From Chromatium weissei (GTDB lineage Bacteria; Pseudomonadota; Gammaproteobacteria; Chromatiales; Chromatiaceae): 64,000 nt of DNA. The notes under the pieces are model-generated. The model did not search any database. It was not told the origin of the DNA and saw only the letters and a program-made list of their open reading frames with translations. Positions 27,704 through 37,149 of this stretch are shown piece by piece. Every line of letters starts with the position of its first letter. Positions within the stretch are counted from its first letter, which is position 1. A program made the position numbers and the translations under genes. The DNA lies in contig NZ_NRRR01000005.1 of the NCBI RefSeq assembly GCF_016583765.1, forward strand, positions 124,001 through 188,000, written 5' to 3'.

Positions 27704-29464
27704 TTAATACACTCGTTCTTGCGGAGGAAAAGAATCAACTGTTAATGGTTTGGTGCGCACCGGTTTATATTCCATTCGGTCGCCATCTTGATAATACAAA
27801 CTGTGCTTTAACCAATTCTGATCATCCCGTGCCGGATAATCCGGTCGTGAATGCGCTCCGCGACTTTCACGGCGCTTTAATGCCGAAACTGCAATTGCTA
27901 TTCCCACTTCAATCATATTCACCAATTCCAATGCTTCAATTCGCGCCGTATTAAATACTTTGGAATGATCGGTCAAGCGCACTTCTGCCAACTGTTCGCG
28001 CAGTGCGCATAACTTTTGATAGCCCTCCGCCATAACCTCCTCGGTGCGAAACACGCCAGCGTGATCTTCCATACATTTGCGAAATTCCGCCCGCAACGTC
28101 GCCACAGCAAGACCTTTTCCAGTTTGATTCCAGCGTGTCAGCCGCGCCAGCACCGCCTCCAAACTTGCTGCCGCAGTCGGGCGCTGATACGGATTTTCTT
28201 TCACAAAATCAATGATGTCTTTACCCGCCAGCCGCCCGAACACGAGAATATCGAGCAGCGAATTGCCGCCGAGCCGATTCGCGCCATGCACCGAAGCGCA
28301 GGCGCATTCGCCCGCTGCGTACAGCCCAACCACGACTTCCTCGCCATGTCCGGCAGGCACAACGACGCGCCCAAACCGATCTGTCGGAATGCCGCCCATC
28401 GCGTAATGCGCCGTTGGAAACACCGGAATCGGCGCGACGGCCGGATCGACTCCGGCAAAAATTTTGCTGGATTCACGAATGCCCGGCAGCCGTTTGGCAA
28501 TCAACGCCTCGTCTAAATGATCCAATTTGAGCAAGACGTGATCGCCGTGAACGCCGCAGCCGCGTCCCGCTTTCACCTCGGTGATGATGGCGCGAGCGAC
28601 CACGTCGCGGCTGGCTAAATCTTTGGCTCGCGGCGCGTAACGTTCCATAAACCGCTCGCCGTCTTTATTGATGAGATAGCCGCCTTCGCCGCGAGTGCCT
28701 TCGCTGATTAACATGCCTTTGCCGGCGATTCCAGTCGGATGAAACTGGAAAAATTCCATATCCATCAATGGAATGCCTGCCCGCAGCGCCATCGCCGCGC
28801 CATCGCCAGTGTTGATATGCGCGTTCGAGGTGGTGCGAAACACCTGTCCCCAACCGCCAGTCGCCAGCAAAATCGCTTTGGCTTCAATCAACAACGGTTT
28901 GCCGCTTTCAATCTCCAGCGCCAGCGCTCCGCAGATCACGCCCTCAGCATCGCGCACCAAATCGAGCGCGAAAAACTCCGTGAAAAAATGGGTGCGCGCA
29001 CGAATGTTCTGTTGATACAGCGTGTGCAAAATCGCGTGACCGGTGCGATCCGCCGCCGCGCAGGTACGCGCCGCTTGATCGCCACCAAAATTCTGGCTCT
29101 GACCGCCGAAAGCACGTTGATAAATCTTGCCATCCGCCAACCGCGAAAACGGCACTCCGGCATGTTCCAACTCGTACACGGTCGGAATCGCCTCGCGGCA
29201 CATGAATTCAATCGCGTCTTGATCGCCGAGATAATCCGAGCCTTTCACGGTGTCGAACATGTGCCAATGCCACGAATCCGGCATGACGTTGGCGAGCGCC
29301 GCATTAACACCGCCCTGCGCGGCGACCGTGTGCGAACGGGTCGGAAATACTTTAGAAACAACGGCAACGCGCAGCTCGGCGTTGGCGAGTTGCAGCGCGG
29401 CATTCAGCCCCGCGCCGCCTGCGCCGATGATGAGCGCATCGAAATGACGCGTGGGAACAGTCAT
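27704..29464 (-). CDS. sdhA: succinate dehydrogenase flavoprotein subunit
   Basis: SdhA oxidises succinate to fumarate at a covalently bound FAD. The 586-residue protein starts with an FAD-binding Rossmann motif ([16 protein letters not shown]) and has the flavin-linking His45 in [12 protein letters not shown], the substrate motifs FQFHPTGI and [13 protein letters not shown], and [26 protein letters not shown] near residue 390. The start at 29464 overlaps the sdhD stop by 4 nt (ATGA); a longer frame to 29533 runs through sdhD. No sdhB follows: the next feature downstream is a terminator. Confidence 0.96.
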   Translation of the reverse strand: MTVPTRHFDALIIGAGGAGLNAALQLANAELRVAVVSKVFPTRSHTVAAQGGVNAALANVMPDSWHWHMFDTVKGSDYLGDQDAIEFMCREAIPTVYELEHAGVPFSRLADGKIYQRAFGGQSQNFGGDQAARTCAAADRTGHAILHTLYQQNIRARTHFFTEFFALDLVRDAEGVICGALALEIESGKPLLIEAKAILLATGGWGQVFRTTSNAHINTGDGAAMALRAGIPLMDMEFFQFHPTGIAGKGMLISEGTRGEGGYLINKDGERFMERYAPRAKDLASRDVVARAIITEVKAGRGCGVHGDHVLLKLDHLDEALIAKRLPGIRESSKIFAGVDPAVAPIPVFPTAHYAMGGIPTDRFGRVVVPAGHGEEVVVGLYAAGECACASVHGANRLGGNSLLDILVFGRLAGKDIIDFVKENPYQRPTAAASLEAVLARLTRWNQTGKGLAVATLRAEFRKCMEDHAGVFRTEEVMAEGYQKLCALREQLAEVRLTDHSKVFNTARIEALELVNMIEVGIAIAVSALKRRESRGAHSRPDYPARDDQNWLKHSLYYQDGDRMEYKPVRTKPLTVDSFPPQERVY

Positions 29465-29805
29465 GGTTGGAATTCCGCAGTGATGATCGCTTTGAACAGC
29501 CACAATCCGGTAGTGATGAGAAGAAATGCGCATAAAATCAATAAGCTGAGGCGCAGCGCCAGCGAGTGAATGTAGTCAATCAACACATCACGAATGCCAA
29601 CCCACGCATGTGCCAGCAGCAGCGGAATTCCCAACAACAGTGCGCCGTTGATCAGCGGATGCTGCGTCCACGCCACCAGCGCCGCATGATCGGTCGGCGC
29701 GTAAAACGTGAAATGAATCAGCAGATACACGAGCAGCAGCGCGAGATAAACGGCGCTGGCGCGTTGAATCAGCCACGCCATAAGACCGGAAGCGTGGCGG
29801 CTCAT
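29461..29805 (-). CDS. sdhD: succinate dehydrogenase membrane anchor subunit D
   Basis: The 114-residue protein has three membrane helices and the haem/quinone elements of E. coli-type SdhD: His66 in [11 protein letters not shown] is the haem b ligand and Asp77-Tyr78 in VLIDY match the quinone-site residues. An upstream extension to 29997 has no homology and is Arg/Ala-rich antisense-like sequence, so ATG 29805 is used. It overlaps sdhC and sdhA by 4 nt each. Confidence 0.92.
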   Translation of the reverse strand: MSRHASGLMAWLIQRASAVYLALLLVYLLIHFTFYAPTDHAALVAWTQHPLINGALLLGIPLLLAHAWVGIRDVLIDYIHSLALRLSLLILCAFLLITTGLWLFKAIITAEFQP

Positions 29806-30182
29806 GCGCGAATGCTTCCGGCAACGCGCACTGCGATGGCGAGCAGCGGCGCGGCGATCAAGACGAGTTTGGCGCTGCGGCGAGCGATGTCCCGCTCCAG
29901 CCCGATGTCCAAATCCAGCAGCAGATGGCGCACTCCGGCGAGCAGGTGATGCAGCACACTCCACAGCAACAGCAGCAGCGCCAGCTTGCCTGTCCAACTG
30001 GTCAACAGTGCTGCCGTTGCAGCGAATTCGTGCGGCGACCGCAGCGCCTGTTGCAACAAAATGGCAGCAACCGGCAGCGCCAGCACCATCAGCACTCCGC
30101 TGAGGCGATGCAAAATTGACACGACTCCCGACAGCGGCAATTTAATTTGCCAGAGCGTGAGAAATACGGGACGAGTGGGCAT
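29802..30182 (-). CDS. sdhC: succinate dehydrogenase cytochrome b556 subunit C
   Basis: The 126-residue protein has three membrane helices. Ser22 and Arg26 in VSILHRLSG correspond to the quinone-site Ser27/Arg31 of E. coli SdhC, and His79 in HHLLAGVRH is the haem b ligand. The N-terminal PTRPVFLTLWQIKLPLSG is typical. The start ATG at 30182 is chosen over an in-frame one at 30296 because the family begins here. Only 43 nt separate it from moaD, so it may be transcribed with the mo genes. Confidence 0.93.
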   Translation of the reverse strand: MPTRPVFLTLWQIKLPLSGVVSILHRLSGVLMVLALPVAAILLQQALRSPHEFAATAALLTSWTGKLALLLLLWSVLHHLLAGVRHLLLDLDIGLERDIARRSAKLVLIAAPLLAIAVRVAGSIRA

Positions 30183-30225
30183 GAGTTTGGGCGCTCGGCG
30201 AGGTGAAGGTGGAAAGGCGGCGATT

Positions 30226-30480
30226 CTAGCCGCCAGTGACCGGCGGAAAAAACGCGATTTCATCGCCGTCCTGAATTGGCGTGGCGGCTGGCGCAAGCTC
30301 TTGATTGACGGCGCTCATCAAATGCTGGCGCGTATCAAATGCCAACGCCCAATCTCCACCGCGCTGGCGCAATTGTTCACGCAGCGCGGCGATGGTGCGC
30401 ACTTCCGGCGACAACGTCATTTGTTCACCGGCGCAGTCGAGCTGCTCGCGCAATTGGGCAAAATAAAGCAGTTGAATCAA
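30226..30480 (-). CDS. moaD: molybdopterin synthase small subunit MoaD
   Basis: MoaD is the ubiquitin-like sulphur carrier of molybdopterin synthase. The 84-residue protein has the beta-grasp fold and ends in FFPPVTGG, whose C-terminal Gly-Gly becomes the thiocarboxylate. Translation starts at TTG 30480, supported by GAGG seven nt upstream and the absence of an ATG at that point. It follows moeA by 9 nt. Its partner moaE is not in the window. Confidence 0.92.
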   Translation of the reverse strand: MIQLLYFAQLREQLDCAGEQMTLSPEVRTIAALREQLRQRGGDWALAFDTRQHLMSAVNQELAPAATPIQDGDEIAFFPPVTGG

Positions 30481-30489
30481 TTGATTACC

Positions 30490-31728
30490 TCAGTGCAGTA
30501 AATCAGCAAACGGAATGAAATTCACCAAATCGCCCGCAGCAATCGTTTGCTTGGGCGCGATTTCAATGAATCCCTCGGCCCAAGTCAGCGATGACACCGC
30601 AGCGGAGGAACGTGACGGAAATACCGCCACTTCCAATTCACCATTCGCGCCGGTTTGCAGGCGAGCGCGATGAAATTCGGTGCGTTTATCCGGTTTTGTC
30701 CAATCAAAGCCAGCGCGAATTTTCAACACGCGAGGCGCGAGATCGCCACTCACGCCTTGTCGCCGCAGCAGCAGCGGTCGCACAAATAAACCAAAAGTGA
30801 CGAACAGCGACACCGGATTGCCGGGCGTTCCAATCACCGGCGTTCCGGCGACAGTGCCGAACGCGACCGGCTTGCCGGGGCGAATGTTGATATTCCACAG
30901 TTCCAAACTGCCGAGCTGTTCCAACGCCGGTTTCAAATGATCCTCCTCGCCGACCGACACGCCGCCGCTGGCAACGATTAAATCCGCCTCTCGCGCTCCG
31001 TGTTGCAGCGCAGCAATCGTCGCCTCGCGGGTGTCGGCCACGCTGCCGATTTCAATCACCGCGCAGCCCAAATTGCGCAGCAGTCCGTTCAACATGAATT
31101 GATTGGCGTTGTAAATTTGTCCGGGCTGCAACGCTGCGCCCGGCTGCACCAGTTCATTGCCGGTGGTCAACACTGCGACGCGCAGTTGCCGATAAACCAC
31201 GAGCTGGGCTGCGCCGATGGTTGCAGCCAATCCGAGATGTTGCGGAGCGAGCCGAGTGCCAGCGGCGATCACTTCTGCGCCAGCCTGAATTTCCTCACCG
31301 CAGCGGCGAATGTTTGTTCCGGCGGCGCAATCGAGCGGAATGCGCACTTGATCGCCGTTGCACTCGCAACTTTCCTGCACGACGACCGTGTCTGCGCCAG
31401 CCGGAATCGGTGCGCCGGTGAAAATTCGTGCTGCCGTGCCCGATTCCAACGCGATGCCCGTTGTGCCAGCCGGAATGCGTTGACTAACGCGCAGTTCTCC
31501 GCCGTGCGCGGCGAGATCGGCGTGATGAATCGCGTAGCCGTCCATTGCGCTGTTATCCCAACTGGGAATTTGCAGCGAACTGATCAGCGATTCCGCCAGC
31601 ACGCGTCCCAGCGCAGCATCCAGCGGGACGATTTCCGTCTCGGTCAATGGCGCGACGTGCGCCAGCAAAAAATCAACCGCTTCTTGTTTGCTCAAAATAC
31701 GGCGACGTTCGGAGTTCGTTGTTTTCAT
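30490..31728 (-). CDS. moeA: molybdopterin molybdenumtransferase MoeA
   Basis: MoeA inserts molybdate into adenylylated molybdopterin to complete the cofactor. The 412-residue protein has the domain order of the family, with DNSAMDGYAI near residue 62, the MoCF-like domain with VLTTGNELV and ASGGVSVGEEDHLK near 180-255, and GTPGNPVSLFVTF near 292 in the Mo-binding region. The C-terminal beta-barrel domain is present. It lies between moaB and moaD with gaps of 6 and 9 nt, forming a cofactor-maturation operon. Confidence 0.95.
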   Translation of the reverse strand: MKTTNSERRRILSKQEAVDFLLAHVAPLTETEIVPLDAALGRVLAESLISSLQIPSWDNSAMDGYAIHHADLAAHGGELRVSQRIPAGTTGIALESGTAARIFTGAPIPAGADTVVVQESCECNGDQVRIPLDCAAGTNIRRCGEEIQAGAEVIAAGTRLAPQHLGLAATIGAAQLVVYRQLRVAVLTTGNELVQPGAALQPGQIYNANQFMLNGLLRNLGCAVIEIGSVADTREATIAALQHGAREADLIVASGGVSVGEEDHLKPALEQLGSLELWNINIRPGKPVAFGTVAGTPVIGTPGNPVSLFVTFGLFVRPLLLRRQGVSGDLAPRVLKIRAGFDWTKPDKRTEFHRARLQTGANGELEVAVFPSRSSAAVSSLTWAEGFIEIAPKQTIAAGDLVNFIPFADLLH

Positions 31729-31734
31729 TCTTAT

Positions 31735-32265
31735 TTAATGCTCAAGCAGGCGCGGAATCAGTTGCGCGAAATTACAGGGACGAGTGCGATGGTCTAGCTG
31801 CGGCAGCAAAATTTGTTCCCACGCCGTGCGACATGCGCCGGTGGAGCCCGGTAAACAAAAGATAAAAGTGCCGTTCGCCAAACCGCCCAACGCCCGCGAT
31901 TGCACGGTAGAGGTGCCGATTTCAGCCAGCGACACATGCCGAAACAGTTCGCCAAAACCTTCAATTTGTTTATCCAACAGCGGCAACACGGCTTCGGGCG
32001 TGCGGTCGCGTCCAGTCACGCCCGTGCCGCCAGTGCTGATGATGACGTGCACCGTCGCGTCGGCAATCCAACGGGAAAACACCGCTCGCAATTGATAGAT
32101 GTCATCACGCACGATGTCTTTGGCGATAACGCGATGCCCAGCACTTTCAGCGGCATGTTTGAGAAAGTGCCCGGAAGTGTCCTGCGCTTCACCTCGGCTG
32201 TCGGAAACGGTGAGCACGGCGAGGTTGAGCGGAATAAATGCTGATTCAGAATGTTGAGCGGTCAT
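31735..32265 (-). CDS. moaB: molybdenum cofactor biosynthesis protein MoaB
   Basis: This 176-residue MoCF-domain protein matches Moa[11 protein letters not shown] near residue 15, then [24 protein letters not shown] near 72 and [25 protein letters not shown] near 135. The family adenylylates molybdopterin (MogA-like role) or acts redundantly with MogA. Its ATG overlaps the stop of the znuA-like gene by 1 nt (TGATG). Confidence 0.93.
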   Translation of the reverse strand: MTAQHSESAFIPLNLAVLTVSDSRGEAQDTSGHFLKHAAESAGHRVIAKDIVRDDIYQLRAVFSRWIADATVHVIISTGGTGVTGRDRTPEAVLPLLDKQIEGFGELFRHVSLAEIGTSTVQSRALGGLANGTFIFCLPGSTGACRTAWEQILLPQLDHRTRPCNFAQLIPRLLEH

Positions 32266-33122
32266 CAGCGCGCCGCCTCGGCAATCAGACGAGCGACGCG
32301 CCGCAGATTTGCAAAATAATCAGCGGCGAGCGGATCAATCACTTCCACCGTGCCATCAATTGCGGCGGCAATTTGTGCAGCAGCTTTGCGCGGAAACTGC
32401 GGTTGCACAAAGATCACGCGCACCTTTTCGCGCCGCGCTTGATCGATTAACGCTGCCAACTGTTGGGCGCTCGGTTCCTTGCCATTCAATTCAATGGGAA
32501 TTTGCTCCAGTCCGTAAGCGGCAGCGAAATAGCCCCACGCCGGATGAAACACCATGAATTGGCGCGGCGTGATGTTCGCCAATTCGGTGCGTAGATCGCG
32601 GTCAAGTGCGTCTAAATCATTGATTAAAATAGCAAGATTGGCGCGGTAATCGGCTGCGTGAGCGGAATCGAGATTTGCCAACGCGTTTGTAATCGTCACC
32701 GCCATTTGCTTCACCAGCAGCGGACTCGTCCAAATGTGCGGATCAAATTCGGCGTGCTCGTGCGGCGCGGCAGCGTCTTCATGGTCGTGGGCAAGCGCCG
32801 GTTGCAGCGCAATTCCGTCCCGCGCATCAACAACGTTCATGTGCGAATTTGCCGCTTGAATGCGCGGCAGCCACGCCGCTTCAAATGGCATTCCGATTTT
32901 GATGTACGAATCAGCGCGTGCCAGCCGCGCCATTTGGCTGGGAGTCGGCTCGTAGGTGTGCGGACTCAAACCCGCTTTCACCAGCGGTTCCACGACGACC
33001 TGCGCTCCGCCGAGGCGTTCGACAATGGTCTGCTGCGGAGCCACGCTGACAAACACACGCAGCGGTTCGGCATTCACTGCCAACGGAATAAACCACAAAA
33101 GTAAATACAGCAATTTTTTCAT
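32265..33122 (-). CDS. znuA: ZnuA-like metal ABC transporter substrate-binding protein
   Basis: A periplasmic Zn/Mn-type binding protein (SBP family A-1, PF01297) of 285 residues. It has a signal peptide of about 19 residues (KKLLYLLLWFIPLAVNA), HTYEPTPSQ with the first metal His near residue 54, a His-rich loop (HDHEDAAAPHEHAEFDPHIW) near 112-131, HPAWGYFA with a third His, and a final Asp in VIDPLAADY. The His-rich loop favours zinc. The ATG at 33122 is preferred for spacing to AGGA; an ATG two codons earlier is possible. No permease or ATPase genes adjoin it, and it is coupled to moaB, which is odd. Confidence 0.85.
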   Translation of the reverse strand: MKKLLYLLLWFIPLAVNAEPLRVFVSVAPQQTIVERLGGAQVVVEPLVKAGLSPHTYEPTPSQMARLARADSYIKIGMPFEAAWLPRIQAANSHMNVVDARDGIALQPALAHDHEDAAAPHEHAEFDPHIWTSPLLVKQMAVTITNALANLDSAHAADYRANLAILINDLDALDRDLRTELANITPRQFMVFHPAWGYFAAAYGLEQIPIELNGKEPSAQQLAALIDQARREKVRVIFVQPQFPRKAAAQIAAAIDGTVEVIDPLAADYFANLRRVARLIAEAAR

Positions 33123-33158
33123 TCGCATCAATTCCTATTGATTCCGCAAAACGATGGT

Positions 33159-33386
33159 TTAACGCAATTCAGCGTAGCGTTGTTTAATTTTCTGAATTTT
33201 GTAAACAACGCTTTTATTGAGCAAATGAAAGACTTTGCGTTGCGTGACACGATAGCTGGTGTGCGAATCGGTAATCAATTCCAGTCGCGCTTGAAAATAG
33301 GCCAAATCGGTTTCCAAACGCGCCAATCGCAATTGCTGACGTTTGCGTTCATCCACTTCGGCATTGAATGTATTTGAATCCGCCAT
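33159..33386 (-). CDS. small coiled hypothetical protein
   Basis: A 75-residue, charged, mostly helical protein with no cysteine and no membrane segment; the middle (QLRLARLETDLAYFQARLELI) looks amphipathic or coiled. I do not recognise the family. AGGTG stands just before the ATG at 33386, and the gene follows the chemoreceptor by only 12 nt on the same strand, so it is probably co-transcribed and could be a receptor accessory. Confidence 0.5.
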   Translation of the reverse strand: MADSNTFNAEVDERKRQQLRLARLETDLAYFQARLELITDSHTSYRVTQRKVFHLLNKSVVYKIQKIKQRYAELR

Positions 33387-33398
33387 GACACCTATTCT

Positions 33399-35045
33399 TT
33401 AATGTGCGGAGCCATTACCAAACCGCTCGGCATGACTGCGCAATTCAGTTGCCAATTGAATCAATTTGACACTCGCTGTTTCCAAATGCACCAATCCAGT
33501 ATTACCGCGATGCGTCGCATCACTAATTGCAATCACGCCTTGATTGATTTCATTTGCCACTGCCGTTTGTTCTTCTGCGGCGCTGGCAATTTGCAGCATT
33601 GATTCTGAAATACCGCCAATCGCATCAGTAATCGATTCTAATGCTTGACCTGCTTTATTCGCCGCATTCATTGCCGTTTGTGCGCTCTGTTGACTTTGTA
33701 CAATAACCGTTCCGGCGCGCCGCGAACTCTGCTGCAATTGCGCCACCATTGCCTCAATTTCTCGCGCTGAAGCGTGTGTGCGTTGCGCGAGCGTGCGCAC
33801 TTCATCCGCAACGACCGCAAAACCGCGCCCCGCTTCACCCGCACGAGCAGCCTCAATTGCCGCGTTGAGCGCCAGCAAATTGGTTTGCTCCGTAACACTT
33901 TGAATCACTTCCAAAACCTTACCAATTCCGAGCATATCCTGTTCCAACGAGCGAATGGTATCGCTGGCGTGCGTGACATTTTCCACCAGCGTGGTCGTCG
34001 CGCCGACGGTATCGGTCACCGCCTCTTGTCCTTGATCAGCAAGGTTTTTTGCCTGTTGTGCAGCAGTTGCCGCAGTCGCAGTGTTACGCGCAATTTCCTC
34101 GGCCGAGGCCGTCATTTCGTGCATTGCGGTGGCCACCTGTTCGGTTTCGGAGAGCTGGCGCTGGGCACTGCTACGCGCCTCTATCAATCCGTTTGACATC
34201 TGTCCGGTAGCAGCTGCGAGCGTTATTGACGAGTTATTTACCTGTTCAACGAGCGTTCGCAACCAATCAACCATGCGATTAAAATCCTGTGCTAATTCAC
34301 CAATTTCATTGCGCACTGCGAGATTCACGCGCACCGATAAATTCGATTGTTTGAGAATTTGTATCATTGCCATTTGCAATTGTCTAAATTGCCCGATGAT
34401 TGAGTGATAAAATCCCCAGCCCAATAGCGTAACCAATACAATTGCGATCATCGCTAGTCCAACAAAAATGCGCAATGCTTTGCGATAAGTGCTTTGCGCT
34501 TGTTCGCGTTCTTCTTTAGCAACGCGTAATTGCAAATCGACTAACGCGGTAATGGTTTCGCTAATGGGATCAATTTGGTCATACAGCGCCCCATCAAATG
34601 CGGATAATTGCCCAGCGAGATTGCCTTGCTGATTTCTTAGTTGTGCCAGCAATTGTTCAATCGTGGCGTTGGCAGCCGCAAATCGCGTCGTCGCCTGCTT
34701 CACAAGTTGTTGTTCATCTGTCGTTAATTGCGTTTGCAAATAGGCTTGCCATTGCTGGTTAATTCGCTTTTGCGCGAATTGCACTGCTGCTTGTGTTTGT
34801 TCCGCAGTAAATCGACCAGCATTGGCTTTATTGACGGCATCAATGACGCGCACGGCGTATTCATCTGCGACACTTTTCAATTGCTCCAAGGGTATGACGC
34901 GATCCAAATAAATACGATCAATGCCTTGATTCACTTCGCGTAATAAACCGACAGAAATCACACCAATTAATAGCATTGCTAGGCTTGGAAATAGTGCTAA
35001 CAGTGTGATTTTTGTACCCATTTTTGCGTGATGTATCCATTGCAT
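33399..35045 (-). CDS. methyl-accepting chemotaxis protein
   Basis: The 548-residue transmembrane chemoreceptor has an N-terminal membrane helix at about residues 12-35, a periplasmic four-helix-bundle-like (4HB_MCP) sensor of ~155 residues, a second membrane helix near 192-214, and a HAMP domain. A long cytoplasmic signalling domain follows, with the conserved hairpin tip near 385-425 ([35 protein letters not shown]). The C-terminus lacks an NWETF-type CheR tether. ATG 35045 is the likely start; the frame is open to 35186, but that extension overlaps hoxW and looks unlike a receptor. The ligand is unknown. Confidence 0.85.
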   Translation of the reverse strand: MQWIHHAKMGTKITLLALFPSLAMLLIGVISVGLLREVNQGIDRIYLDRVIPLEQLKSVADEYAVRVIDAVNKANAGRFTAEQTQAAVQFAQKRINQQWQAYLQTQLTTDEQQLVKQATTRFAAANATIEQLLAQLRNQQGNLAGQLSAFDGALYDQIDPISETITALVDLQLRVAKEEREQAQSTYRKALRIFVGLAMIAIVLVTLLGWGFYHSIIGQFRQLQMAMIQILKQSNLSVRVNLAVRNEIGELAQDFNRMVDWLRTLVEQVNNSSITLAAATGQMSNGLIEARSSAQRQLSETEQVATAMHEMTASAEEIARNTATAATAAQQAKNLADQGQEAVTDTVGATTTLVENVTHASDTIRSLEQDMLGIGKVLEVIQSVTEQTNLLALNAAIEAARAGEAGRGFAVVADEVRTLAQRTHASAREIEAMVAQLQQSSRRAGTVIVQSQQSAQTAMNAANKAGQALESITDAIGGISESMLQIASAAEEQTAVANEINQGVIAISDATHRGNTGLVHLETASVKLIQLATELRSHAERFGNGSAH

Positions 35046-35163
35046 CGGTCTGGTATCTCGGTGAAGTTGAATTGTTGAGTTGCTGTAGCAAATTGGGCAG
35101 CAGTTCACATTTTCCAACGTTACCAACCACAGATGAACATCATGCACTCGATAGCGGTACGGA

Positions 35164-35607
35164 TTATGCATAAAGCAGTGGTTCAATTTCTGCGAGCATT
35201 GCGGTCATCGCAAATTCACCAGCGGGCGACAGTCGATAGTCGGCGTAATCGAATGAGGCTCCGCCGCCAGTGATGAGATGGCTTTCTGGTGCATGACCGT
35301 AAAGTGCCGTGCACCAGCCCAATAGTTCTTGCGGATCAAGAAAATGCGCCATGCTGGAAGCCGCACGAGCAGTCGGAGTTAAACGCTGGCAGCGCACCGT
35401 GCCGGGCGCGAGATCAATTGCGGCATCGAGAAAAATCACGCGTTGTACGGCGCTCATTTCCGTGACCAATTCGGCAGTCAGAATGTGGCGAGCGATGACG
35501 GTCACATGTTCTGGAACGCCGTCTTGTTCCAGTCGATCCGCAACCAATACGCCGAGCGCGTCATCACCACGAATCGGGCTGCCGTAACCAATCACTAGAA
35601 TTTTCAC
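35164..35607 (-). CDS. hoxW: hydrogenase maturation protease (HoxW/HybD type)
   Basis: The 147-residue endopeptidase trims the C-terminus of a [NiFe] hydrogenase large subunit after nickel insertion. It has [18 protein letters not shown] (Gly/Asp-rich N-terminal motif with the Ni-contacting Asp near residue 15), then [12 protein letters not shown] and a late His motif ([14 protein letters not shown]). The start GTG at 35607 overlaps the hoxH stop as GTGA; an in-frame GTG three codons upstream is also possible. The tight coupling to hoxH argues that HoxH is its substrate. Confidence 0.88.
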   Translation of the reverse strand: MKILVIGYGSPIRGDDALGVLVADRLEQDGVPEHVTVIARHILTAELVTEMSAVQRVIFLDAAIDLAPGTVRCQRLTPTARAASSMAHFLDPQELLGWCTALYGHAPESHLITGGGASFDYADYRLSPAGEFAMTAMLAEIEPLLYA

Positions 35608-37046
35608 GCGCCACACTCGCCGACGCGTATTAGGGTATCCACGATTTGCCCGCTGGCATTTTTTAATTCAATGCGCAGTGGCATTTGTCCGAAGGCGTGA
35701 GAAGCGCACGACAGGCACGGATCAAAACAGCGAATCACCGCTTCAACGCGATTCAACATGCCTTCTTGCAGTTGATTTCCGTTCACATAAGTCTCGGCAA
35801 CCTGTTTAATCGCTTGATTCATCGCCAAATTGTTGTGCCCAGTGGCGATGATGAGATTGACCCAAGTGATGAGGCCGTCATCATCAATGCGGTAATGGTG
35901 AATGAGCGTGCCGCGTGGCGCTTCAGAAACGCCAATGCCTTCATTGCGATTGCTGCGGGCGCGGGCACGGACGCGAGAATCAAGAATTGTGGAATCTTTA
36001 AGTAATCGCTCCATCATTTCAATGGCATAGATGATTTCGACCAAACGGGCGTAATGGTAATGAAAGCTGCTGGTGATCGGGCCGGATTCTTGCAGCATGT
36101 GAAATTCGGCCAGCGCCACATCGGCGTACGGCGTTCCACAGGCTTGCGCGTTATTGAGTCGTGCCAGCGGGCCGACGCGATAAATGCCTTGCGGATAACC
36201 CATTGGTTTGTAATACGGAAATTTCATGTAACTGAAATTCTCCACTGCTTCACCAATCAGCCGTTCAAACTCTTCTGGCGGAACCATGTCTTCAACGATC
36301 CGCCCGTGCGCGTCTTTGATGCGCAGCAGCCCGTCGTAATGTTCCAAATTGCCCTGCGGCGTGACCAAACTGAGAAACATGGTCGGTAACGTGCCGAAAT
36401 GATCGGCTTCATGTTTGAACTTCGGCAGCAGCGTTTTGAAAAAATCGTAGGTGCGCCGTGCAATTTCCAGCGCCTCCGGCAACAGTTTGAGCATGGCATC
36501 ACGCTTTTCCTGCGTGAGCGGTTCGTTGACACCGCCGGGCACCACCCAAGTCGGATGAATCTTTTTGCCGCCAAGCATTTCAATAATGGTTTGTCCGATC
36601 TGACGCAGCCGAATGCCATCGCGGGCGAGGTCGGGATGCTGGTGCATCACGCCAAAGATGTTGCGGGTGGCAGGATCGGCATCCCAACCGAGCAGCAAAT
36701 CCGGTGAAGACAGATGAAAAAATGACAGCGCGTGTGATTGTAAAAACTGCGCTAAATTCATAATTCGCCGCAATTTTTCTGCTGTCGGCGGAATGCTGAC
36801 GGCCAGCAAATGATCGCAGGCTTTGTTGGATGCGAGCAGATGACTGACCGGACAGATGCCACAAGTGCGCGCAGTGAGTGCAGGCATTTCACGGTAAGGA
36901 CGACCTTCGCAGAATTTCTCAAATCCGCGAAATTGCGTGAGATGAAACCGCGCATCCTCCACCGCGCCGTCATCGCCGAGTTGCAGGCTGATACGAGCGT
37001 GACCTTCGATGCGCGTGACGGGTTCAATGCTGATGGTGCGACTCAT
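35604..37046 (-). CDS. hoxH: NiFe hydrogenase large subunit, HoxH type
   Basis: The 480-residue protein is a nickel-iron hydrogenase large subunit close to HoxH of NAD(P)-linked (group 3d) enzymes. It begins [15 protein letters not shown], has [10 protein letters not shown] with Ni ligands Cys62 and Cys65, and DPCLSCASH with Cys444, Cys447 and His450. A 30-residue extension after His450 is the expected target of HoxW. Group 3d enzymes normally have hoxEFUYH; no hoxY, E, F or U is in the window, so the small subunit and diaphorase must lie elsewhere or be missing. Instead, a HyfB-like membrane gene lies directly upstream (103 nt), on the same strand. AGGA precedes the ATG. Confidence 0.9.
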   Translation of the reverse strand: MSRTISIEPVTRIEGHARISLQLGDDGAVEDARFHLTQFRGFEKFCEGRPYREMPALTARTCGICPVSHLLASNKACDHLLAVSIPPTAEKLRRIMNLAQFLQSHALSFFHLSSPDLLLGWDADPATRNIFGVMHQHPDLARDGIRLRQIGQTIIEMLGGKKIHPTWVVPGGVNEPLTQEKRDAMLKLLPEALEIARRTYDFFKTLLPKFKHEADHFGTLPTMFLSLVTPQGNLEHYDGLLRIKDAHGRIVEDMVPPEEFERLIGEAVENFSYMKFPYYKPMGYPQGIYRVGPLARLNNAQACGTPYADVALAEFHMLQESGPITSSFHYHYARLVEIIYAIEMMERLLKDSTILDSRVRARARSNRNEGIGVSEAPRGTLIHHYRIDDDGLITWVNLIIATGHNNLAMNQAIKQVAETYVNGNQLQEGMLNRVEAVIRCFDPCLSCASHAFGQMPLRIELKNASGQIVDTLIRVGECGA

Positions 37047-37149
37047 AGCGGAAAATCCTGTCGTTGAAAAAAATTAGCAGTATTTAATTATCAATGAACA
37101 AGTCGTCATTCTCAGAAAGAAATGCGCTTATCATCGACCACTAAAACGG

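Noticed and set aside
29806-29997. N-terminal extension of SdhD to 29997
   Set aside because: It overlaps sdhC out of frame and is Arg/Ala-rich; SdhD homologues begin at the later Met.
35046-35186. N-terminal extension of the chemoreceptor
   Set aside because: It overlaps hoxW and shows no membrane or receptor character; the ATG at 35045 places the first helix correctly.
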